Assembly: GCA_003021285.1 (NCBI GenBank)
Contig: PXQO01000099.1
Coordinates: 1-39,889, forward strand
Length of the DNA: 39,889 nt
Reading direction: 5' to 3'
Source of the DNA: Halobacteriales archaeon QH_2_65_14
Lineage (GTDB): Archaea; Halobacteriota; Halobacteria; Halobacteriales; Haloarculaceae
This document shows, in pieces, positions 33,668 through 39,889 of this stretch. The translations under genes and the position numbers were made by a program. The first letter of the stretch is position 1. Every line of letters starts with the position of its first letter. The notes beneath the pieces were generated by a model. The model saw nothing but the letters and a program-made list of their open reading frames with translations. It did no database searches and had not been told where the DNA came from.

Positions 33668-34737
33668 GCACTGGCGAGGCGGTCGACGAGGACGCGGAGG
33701 CCACCTACACCGCGAGCGTCGTCGGCGCGAGCGGCTTCGCCGGCGGGGAGTTGCTCCGCCTGCTCGCCGGCCACCCGAACTTCGCAATCGAGCAGGCGAC
33801 CTCGCGGTCTGTGGAAAACAGGACCGTCGGGTACGCCCACCCGAACCTCCGCGGACTGGACCTGCGCTTTACCGACCCCGGAGACCTCGAACCGGTCGAC
33901 GTGCTGTTTGCGGCGACGCCCCACGGCGTCTCGATGGCGCGCATCGACGACTTTTTCGCGGCCGCCGACGCCGTGGTCGACCTCTCGGCGGACTTCCGGT
34001 TGCCGACGGCCACCGCTTACGACGACTGGTACGACGGCCACGACGCGCCCGAGTACCTCGACCGCGCCGCGTACGCGCTCCCCGAACTCGGCCGCGAGAA
34101 CCTCCGGGGAGCGGACCTGATTGCGAGCGGCGGCTGTAACGCCACCGCGGCCATCCTCGGGTTGAAGCCGCTGGTCGACGCCGGCGTCGTCCACGCCGAG
34201 ACGGACGTGGTCGTCGACGTGAAGGTCGGCTCCTCCGAAGGTGGTGTGGGCGGCGGCGAGGCCGCCTCGCACGTCGAGCGCTCGGGCGTCGTCCGTCCCT
34301 ACGCGCCCACGGGCCACCGCCACGAGGCCGAAATCGAGGAGTTCCTCGGGCTGGACGTCTCCTTCACCGTCCACGCGGTGGAGATGATTCGCGGCGCCTC
34401 CGCGACGTGTCACGTCTTTCCCGGCGAGCCAGTCTCGACGGGCGACCTCTGGGGTGCCTACCGCGGCCAGTACGAGGACGAACCGTTCGTCGAACTCGTC
34501 GCCGGCGGTGGCGGCGTCTACCGCTACCCCGAACCCAAGGCTGTCGCCGGGACCAACTACGCCGAGGTCGGCTTCGCGGTCGACGCCGACAGCGGGCGCG
34601 TGGTCGTCTTCTCGGCCATCGACAACGTGATGAAAGGGTCGGCAGGCCAGGCGGTCCACGCCGCCAACGTCGCGCTCGGCCTGCCCGAGACTGCCGGACT
34701 CGACTTCGCGGGACTCCACCCCGTTGGTGCACCATGA
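33664..34737 (+). CDS. argC: N-acyl-(LysW)-glutamyl-phosphate reductase
   Basis: A 357-residue NADPH-dependent reductase that turns LysW-bound glutamyl phosphate into the semialdehyde. The Rossmann start SVVGASGFAGGELLRLL, the catalytic-cysteine segment ASGGCNATAAILGL (Cys near 160) and the late His segment in PYAPTGHRHEAEIEE are present. VGSSEGGVGGGEAAS is a family loop. GTG 33664 overlaps the argX stop by four bases. The stop overlaps argB the same way. Confidence 0.94.
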   Translation: MSTGEAVDEDAEATYTASVVGASGFAGGELLRLLAGHPNFAIEQATSRSVENRTVGYAHPNLRGLDLRFTDPGDLEPVDVLFAATPHGVSMARIDDFFAAADAVVDLSADFRLPTATAYDDWYDGHDAPEYLDRAAYALPELGRENLRGADLIASGGCNATAAILGLKPLVDAGVVHAETDVVVDVKVGSSEGGVGGGEAASHVERSGVVRPYAPTGHRHEAEIEEFLGLDVSFTVHAVEMIRGASATCHVFPGEPVSTGDLWGAYRGQYEDEPFVELVAGGGGVYRYPEPKAVAGTNYAEVGFAVDADSGRVVVFSAIDNVMKGSAGQAVHAANVALGLPETAGLDFAGLHPVGAP

Positions 34738-35672
34738 CCGGGGACGAATCCGACGCCGGCAGCGCGGCCGCCGGATCGACTGGCGACGCGCCCGTCGTCG
34801 TCAAGATCGGCGGCGGGGAGGCGGTCGACCCGGCGGGCACCATCGCGAACGTCGCAAAACTGGTCGCGGACGGCCGCGAGGTCGTCGTGGTCCACGGCGG
34901 GTCGACAGTCGTCGACGAGACCATCGAGCGCCTGGGGATGGACCCCGAGTACGTCGAGTCCGCCTCGGGTGTGACCGGCCGGTTCACCGACAGCGAGACG
35001 ATGGAGGCGTTCACGATGGCGATGCCGGGCAAACTCAACACCGAACTCGTGGCGGCCGTCCGCGAGGCGGGCGTCGACGCCGTCGGACTCAGCGGCGTCG
35101 ACGGCGGCCTGCTCGCCGGGCCGCGCAAGTCCGCCGTGCGCGTCGTCGAGGACGGCACACACAGGATCAAGCGCGGCGAGCACTCCGGGCGCATCGAGAC
35201 GGTCGACGACGACCTGCTCGCGACGTTGCTGGCCGGCGGCTACGTCCCGGTCGTCTCGCCCCCGATGGCCGGCCACGAAGACGACGGCGTCACTGCGGTC
35301 AACGTCGACGCCGACCGCGCGGCGGCGGCGATTGCGGGTGCACTGGGTGCCGACCTCGTTTTCCTGACGGACGTGACGGGCGTCTACGCCGACCCCAGGG
35401 ACCCCGGGACCCGCATCGAGTCGGCGACGACGCCCGCCGAACTCGACGCCGTCGAGGCGGCCGCGGAGGGGTTCATGGGCAAGAAGGTGCTGGCCGCCAG
35501 GGAAGCGCTCGAATCGGGCGCGACCGCGGTCGTAATCGCCGCGGCGAACGACGATGAACCGGTCACCGCTGCCCTGGCGGGGGACGGAACGACCATCGCT
35601 GCGTCCGCGCTCGAACCGACAACTGAGCCGGCGGCCGAGTCGACGACAGCCACGCAGGGGGGTGACGACTGA
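34734..35672 (+). CDS. argB: LysW-glutamate kinase (acetylglutamate kinase family)
   Basis: A 312-residue amino-acid kinase that phosphorylates the side-chain carboxylate of LysW-bound glutamate. The core has VVKIGGGEAVDP, VVVHGGSTVVDET, the substrate loop TGRFTDSETMEAF and NVDADRAAAAIAGALGADLVFLTDVTGVY. The C-terminal EGFMGKKVLAAREALESGA supplies the ATP-binding lysine. A Thr/Glu tail is added. The ATG is in an ATGA overlap with argC, and the stop shares its A with the argD start. Confidence 0.94.
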   Translation: MTGDESDAGSAAAGSTGDAPVVVKIGGGEAVDPAGTIANVAKLVADGREVVVVHGGSTVVDETIERLGMDPEYVESASGVTGRFTDSETMEAFTMAMPGKLNTELVAAVREAGVDAVGLSGVDGGLLAGPRKSAVRVVEDGTHRIKRGEHSGRIETVDDDLLATLLAGGYVPVVSPPMAGHEDDGVTAVNVDADRAAAAIAGALGADLVFLTDVTGVYADPRDPGTRIESATTPAELDAVEAAAEGFMGKKVLAAREALESGATAVVIAAANDDEPVTAALAGDGTTIAASALEPTTEPAAESTTATQGGDD

Positions 35673-36808
35673 TGTCGGGGTTCGTCTTCACCGAGAAACC
35701 GATCACTATCCAGTCGGGTGACGGGCCGTACCTCTACGGCGCGGACGGCACGGAGTACCTCGATTTCGGCGCGAGCTACGCCTGCACGCCGCTGGGCCAC
35801 GCCCACCCCGCCGTCACCGAGGCGATCCAGGAGCAGGCCGCCGCGCTCACCTACGTCCAGGGCTCGTATCCCGTCGACGTCCGCACCGAAATCTACGGGA
35901 AACTGGCGGCCGTCGCACCCGGTGGCCTGGACAACGTCTGGCTGTGCAACTCCGGCACCGAGGCAAACGAGGCGGCGATGAAGTTCGCCCGCGCCGCCAC
36001 CGGCGACTCGAAGGTCGTCGCCACGAAACGCGCCTTCCACGGCCGGACGATGGGCGCGCTCGCGCTCACCTGGAAACAGCAGTACAGGGCACCGTTCGAA
36101 CCGCTCCCCGGCGGCGTCGAGTTCGTCGACTACGGCGACGGCGAGGCGCTCGCCGGGGCGGTCGACGAGGACACCGCCGCCGTCTTCCTCGAACCGATTC
36201 AGGGCGAGGGCGGCATCCACCCCGCGTCGGCCGAGTACCTCCGGACTGCCCGCGAGGTGACCGACGAAGCCGGCGCGGCGCTGGTCTTCGACGAAATCCA
36301 GACCGGCCTGGGTCGGACGGGCACGCTGTGGGCCTGCGAGGGGGCCGGCGTGACGCCCGACGTACTCACGACCGCGAAGGGCGTCGCCAGCGGCCTGCCG
36401 ATGGGTGCGACGGTCGTCGCCGACTGGGTCGCCCAGGACAGTGGCGATCACGGCTCGACGTTCTCGGGCGGTCCGGTCGTCTGTGCGGCCGCGAACGCGA
36501 CCCTGGAGACGATTGTCGACGAGAACCTGGCCGGCCACGCCGCCGACGTCGGGGCGTACCTGCGCGACTCGCTGTCGACTGTGGCCGACGACCAGGACCT
36601 CCCCGTCCGCGAGGTGCGCGGCGAGGGACTGCTGGTCGGCGTCGAGGTGAAACGGGGGGCCAACCGGGTGCTCAAGAATCTCGCGCTGGAACACAGCGTG
36701 CTCGCATTGCCTGCCGGACGGACGGTCGTGCGCCTGCTCCCGCCGCTGACGGTCGAGAAGCACCACGCCGACGCCGTCGTGGACGCGTTCGCGGAGGTGG
36801 TCGGCTGA
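35672..36808 (+). CDS. argD: LysW-glutamate-semialdehyde aminotransferase
   Basis: A 378-residue class III PLP aminotransferase that converts the LysW-bound semialdehyde to LysW-ornithine. NSGTEANEAAMKFAR binds the cofactor phosphate. ALVFDEIQTGLGRTG holds the aspartate contacting PLP nitrogen. LTTAKGVASGLPMGA carries the Schiff-base lysine. The gene is complete. TGATG overlaps join it to argB before and argE after. Confidence 0.95.
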   Translation: MSGFVFTEKPITIQSGDGPYLYGADGTEYLDFGASYACTPLGHAHPAVTEAIQEQAAALTYVQGSYPVDVRTEIYGKLAAVAPGGLDNVWLCNSGTEANEAAMKFARAATGDSKVVATKRAFHGRTMGALALTWKQQYRAPFEPLPGGVEFVDYGDGEALAGAVDEDTAAVFLEPIQGEGGIHPASAEYLRTAREVTDEAGAALVFDEIQTGLGRTGTLWACEGAGVTPDVLTTAKGVASGLPMGATVVADWVAQDSGDHGSTFSGGPVVCAAANATLETIVDENLAGHAADVGAYLRDSLSTVADDQDLPVREVRGEGLLVGVEVKRGANRVLKNLALEHSVLALPAGRTVVRLLPPLTVEKHHADAVVDAFAEVVG

Positions 36809-37980
36809 TGGTGCCCGCCGGCGCGGGCCTGTCGGCACCCGAGGTGGCCCTCGGCAGCGCACGCGACCCGGGCGAGTACCCCGACGCCTGCGACTCGGCC
36901 GTCGGCAAACTCTGTTATGACCTCGTCTCCATCCCCTCGCCCTCCGGCGAGGAGGGGAACGCGGCGGTCCGCCTCGCGGCCTTCTTCGAGGCGAACGGCC
37001 GCGACGCGTGGCTGGACGAGGCGGGCAACGTGCGCGCACCGGCGGACGATTCGGTCCTGTTGACCTCCCACATCGACACCGTGCCCGGTGACGTGCCGGT
37101 CGAGATTCGGGAGGTCGGCCCCGACGAGCAGGTCGCCGTCGGCACTGGTAGCGTCGCGACGGGCGAGGCGACGGGCGGCGAACCCATCCTGTGGGGGCGC
37201 GGGGCGGTCGACGCGACGGGGTCGCTCGCGGCGATGGCCGTCGCCGCCGTCGAAACCGGCGTCTCGTTCGTCGGCGTCGCCAGCGAGGAGACCGACTCGC
37301 GTGGCGCGCGCCACCTCGTCAGGACCCGCGAGGCCCCTGAGGCGGTCGTCAACGGCGAACCCTCCGGCTGGGACGCCGTGACGCTGGGCTACCGGGGCTT
37401 GCTTTCGGGCACCTACACCGCGACCACTGCGTCGGCACACTCCTCGCGCCCCGAACCGAACGCCATCGAGCACGCGCTCGACTGGTGGGCGGGCGTGACT
37501 GCCCGGCTCTCGGCCGCTGACGACGCCGATGGCCCCGTCTTCGAGCAGGTGACGGCAAAGCCCGTGACCGTCGAGGGTGGCACCGCCGAGGACGGCCTGG
37601 CCGTCGAGGCGACGATGGACGTGCAGTTGCGGATTCCCCCGTCGTGGACCGCCGAGGAACTCCGGAGCCTCGCGGAGGCCGAACTGGAACGCGGGGCAGT
37701 CGACTGGGACGAGCCGATTTTGCCCGTGCTGGCGAGTCCCCGCACCGACCTCGCGCGGGCGTTGCGCGTGGCTGTCCGCGAGACGGGCGGCGACCCGCGG
37801 CTCCTCCGGAAGACCGGCACGAGCGACATGAATATCTACGCCGACGCGTGGGACTGCCCGACGGTCACGTACGGCCCCGGCGACTCGGACCTCGACCACG
37901 CGCCCGACGAACGCCTCTCCCTGGTCGAACTCGACCGCGCGACGAGTGTCCTCGCTGCGGTCTGTCGAGACCGACGGTAG
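36808..37980 (+). CDS. argE: LysW-ornithine hydrolase (M20 peptidase, LysK/ArgE type)
   Basis: A 390-residue zinc peptidase that releases ornithine from LysW. Metal and catalytic residues are visible in LTSHIDTVPGD, the segment GRGAVDATGSLAAM, the catalytic glutamate pair SEETDSRGARH and the late KTGTSDMNIYAD. The N-terminal ~30 residues (MVPAGAGLSAPEVALGSARD) are an extension compared with most LysK proteins; the conserved part begins near LCYDLVSIPSPSGEEGNAA. The true start could be later, though no good alternative stands out. The TGATG overlap with argD supports ATG 36808. Confidence 0.92.
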   Translation: MVPAGAGLSAPEVALGSARDPGEYPDACDSAVGKLCYDLVSIPSPSGEEGNAAVRLAAFFEANGRDAWLDEAGNVRAPADDSVLLTSHIDTVPGDVPVEIREVGPDEQVAVGTGSVATGEATGGEPILWGRGAVDATGSLAAMAVAAVETGVSFVGVASEETDSRGARHLVRTREAPEAVVNGEPSGWDAVTLGYRGLLSGTYTATTASAHSSRPEPNAIEHALDWWAGVTARLSAADDADGPVFEQVTAKPVTVEGGTAEDGLAVEATMDVQLRIPPSWTAEELRSLAEAELERGAVDWDEPILPVLASPRTDLARALRVAVRETGGDPRLLRKTGTSDMNIYADAWDCPTVTYGPGDSDLDHAPDERLSLVELDRATSVLAAVCRDRR

Positions 37981-38071
37981 GCGTCGCGGCCCCGCGCCGT
38001 GACGCCGGCTTCGTTTCTCGACCCTGATGTGCCACGCGCACACCAATCACGCACTCATCGACAGCACACCA

Positions 38072-39031
38072 ATGCCCACAACGCACACGACTCCGACCGA
38101 CGAATCGACAGCAACCGGGTCGTCGGCTCCACAGACCGACTCACCAGCAACCGACGACTTCCTGCGCATCGACGACCTGACGCCGGCCGAACTGGCACAG
38201 GTGCTCGACCGCGCCGCGGCGATGAAAGCCGGCGAGGACGACGCACAGTTGCCCGAGGCGACGCTCGGGATGCTCTTCGAGAAGCCGTCGACGCGGACCC
38301 GGGTCTCCTTCGAGACGGGAATGACACAGCTCGCCGGGCACGCACAGTTTCTCGGTCCCGACGACATCCAGCTCGGCCACGGCGAGCCGCTGAAGGACAC
38401 CGCACGCGCCCTGGGGCGGTACGTCGACGCCGTGATGGCTCGCGTGTTCGACCACGACGACGTCGAGACGCTGGCCGAGTACGCCGACTGTCCCGTCGTC
38501 AACGGGCTGACCGACGACGCACACCCCTGCCAGACGCTGGCCGACCTGCTGACGCTCCGCGAGACGGTCGGCACCGACGCGACGGTCGCGTGGATCGGCG
38601 ACGGCAACAACGTCGGCCAGTCGTTCGTCGTCGGCGCGGCGATGGCCGGCGTCGACGTGGCGGTCGCCACCCCTGCCGAGTACGCGATGGACGAGTCCGT
38701 CCTCGACCGCGCCGCCGCGTTCGGGGCCGACGTCGAACCGACGACCGACCCCGCGGCCGCCGTCGCGGACGCCGACGTGGTCTACACCGACGTCTGGGTG
38801 TCGATGGGCGAGGAGAGCGAACGCGCCGAGAAACTGGCCCCCTTCGACGGCTTCCAGGTGAACGAGGAGTTGCTCGCCGGCACCGACGCGAAGGTGATGC
38901 ACTGTCTGCCCGCCCACCGCGGCGAGGAGATAACCGACGGCGTGCTCGAATCCGACCGCGCGCTCGTCTGGGACCAGGCCGAGAACCGCCTCCACGCACA
39001 GAAGGCACTGCTGGTCGAACTGCTCGCTTGA
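38072..39031 (+). CDS. argF: Ornithine carbamoyltransferase
   Basis: A 319-residue transferase that makes citrulline from ornithine and carbamoyl phosphate. The carbamoyl-phosphate loop is EKPSTRTRVSFE, followed by the HPCQTLADLLT motif and the ornithine-binding MHCLPAHRGEEI near the end. An in-frame ATG 15 codons earlier is open, but ATG 38072 gives the haloarchaeal Thr/Ser-rich start (MPTTHTTPTDESTA). It lies 91 bases after argE, the only sizeable gap in the lysW-argF series. It links to argG and argH, which finish the pathway. Confidence 0.95.
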   Translation: MPTTHTTPTDESTATGSSAPQTDSPATDDFLRIDDLTPAELAQVLDRAAAMKAGEDDAQLPEATLGMLFEKPSTRTRVSFETGMTQLAGHAQFLGPDDIQLGHGEPLKDTARALGRYVDAVMARVFDHDDVETLAEYADCPVVNGLTDDAHPCQTLADLLTLRETVGTDATVAWIGDGNNVGQSFVVGAAMAGVDVAVATPAEYAMDESVLDRAAAFGADVEPTTDPAAAVADADVVYTDVWVSMGEESERAEKLAPFDGFQVNEELLAGTDAKVMHCLPAHRGEEITDGVLESDRALVWDQAENRLHAQKALLVELLA

Positions 39032-39094
39032 TTCGTCCGGTCGCGGACCCGGTGCAGTCGCTGGGGAACGCGAAAAACAGGGAGCGGGGGGCGA

Positions 39095-39889
39095 TTAACT
39101 GTGGATGCCCATCGCTTCGATCTGTTCCTGGTAGCGGTTGCGGATAGTGACCTCGGTGACCTGCGCGACGTCGGCGACCTCGCGCTGAGTTTTCTTCTCG
39201 TTACACAGCAGCGAGGCGGCGTAGATGGCAGCAGCCGCGTAGCCAGTCGGGGACTTCCCGGAGAGGAGTCCCTCTTCGGCAGTCGTCTCGATGATTTCGT
39301 TTGCCTTGGTCTGTACTTCCTCGGACAGGTCGAGTTCCGAACAGAAGCGCGGAACGTACTTTTTCGGGTCGACTGGTTCCATCTCCAGGCCCAGTTCCTG
39401 TGAGATGTAACGATACGTCCGACCGATTTCCTTTCGCTCCACGCGGGAGACGTCGGATATCTCTTCGAGACTCCGTGGAATGCCCTCCTTTCGACAGGCG
39501 GCGTACAGCGCGCTCGTGGCGACGCCCTCGATGGAGCGACCCCGGATGAGGTCCTCCTTGAGCGCCCGTCGGTAGATGACCGATGCGACCTCGCGGACGG
39601 ACCGCGGGACGCCGAGTGCCGAGGCCATGCGGTCGATCTCCGACAGCGCAAACTGGAGATTCCGTTCCCCGGCGTCCTTGGTCCGGATGCGCTCTTGCCA
39701 CTTGCGCAGCCGGTGCATCTGACTCCGCTTTTTCGACGAGATGGACCGGCCGTAGGCGTCCTTGTCCTTCCAGTCGATGGTGGTGGTCAGCCCCTTGTCG
39801 TGCATCGTCTGGGTGGTCGGTGCCCCGACGCGCGATTTCTCCTGGCGTTCCTGGTGGTTGAACGCACGCCACTCGGGTCCCGGGTCGAT
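39095..39889 (-). CDS. Transcription initiation factor TFB (N-terminus outside window)
   Basis: A 264-residue partial TFB, the archaeal TFIIB that bridges TATA-binding protein and RNA polymerase. Visible are the B-finger/linker region ([11 protein letters not shown] to [18 protein letters not shown]) and both cyclin repeats: [27 protein letters not shown] with [17 protein letters not shown], and [33 protein letters not shown] ending in a helix-turn-helix ([20 protein letters not shown]). The zinc ribbon, about 55 residues, lies beyond the window edge. Haloarchaea have several TFBs, so the paralogue number cannot be given. It converges with argF. Confidence 0.95.
   Translation of the reverse strand: MDPGPEWRAFNHQERQEKSRVGAPTTQTMHDKGLTTTIDWKDKDAYGRSISSKKRSQMHRLRKWQERIRTKDAGERNLQFALSEIDRMASALGVPRSVREVASVIYRRALKEDLIRGRSIEGVATSALYAACRKEGIPRSLEEISDVSRVERKEIGRTYRYISQELGLEMEPVDPKKYVPRFCSELDLSEEVQTKANEIIETTAEEGLLSGKSPTGYAAAAIYAASLLCNEKKTQREVADVAQVTEVTIRNRYQEQIEAMGIHS

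Overview
The window looks like a piece of a haloarchaeal (class Halobacteria) chromosome. The evidence is very GC-rich coding DNA, acidic proteins, leaderless genes with a TATA element about 26 bases before the start codon, Tat lipoprotein signals, and archaeal genes: TFB, DRG GTPase, EndA tRNA endonuclease, DtdA, Get3/ArsA, DUF373 and LysW-type arginine biosynthesis. Gene content fits the Haloarcula/Halomicrobium side of the class, but I cannot place it to genus.

Left part (1-6340): the window opens with a head-to-head pair of diverged korB beginnings. These are followed by korA, a DRG GTPase and an internally deleted PhzF gene. A tandem duplication of a small Tat lipoprotein module comes next. 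Between the two copies lies the C-terminal scrap of a tyrosine integrase, and the module ends against a broken tRNA-Arg(UCU). This is the scar of an integrated element.

Middle (6341-25820): ordinary housekeeping genes (DUF373 membrane protein, VWA lipoprotein, endA, GNAT, trpS, LEA14-like protein, PUA protein, dtdA, get3, sulfurtransferase) alternate with wreckage. The wreckage is a HIT gene with its centre missing, a thiamine-type ABC transporter with a frameshifted binding protein and an ATPase lacking about 35 residues, two histidine-kinase remnants, a D-amino-acid-oxidase tail, a LAGLIDADG fragment and two foldback/MITE-like elements (109 bp and 215 bp). The 215-bp element has a perfect 8-bp target duplication.

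Right part (25821-39889): uvrA, then about 590 bp of non-coding DNA with a G-quadruplex motif and a 28-bp tandem repeat. Next comes the arginine cluster argG-argH-(small ORF)-lysW-argX-argC-argB-argD-argE-argF, which makes ornithine on the LysW carrier protein and converts it to arginine. Most of its genes overlap by 1-4 bases. argH has a frame-breaking internal deletion although the rest of the pathway is intact. The window ends inside a TFB gene.

The most striking pattern is the number of genes that keep both ends but lack a middle piece (PhzF, HIT, thiB-like, ABC ATPase, argH, kinase 1). This is either real genome erosion or an assembly artefact; the diverged korB foldback at the edge makes the artefact explanation worth testing first.
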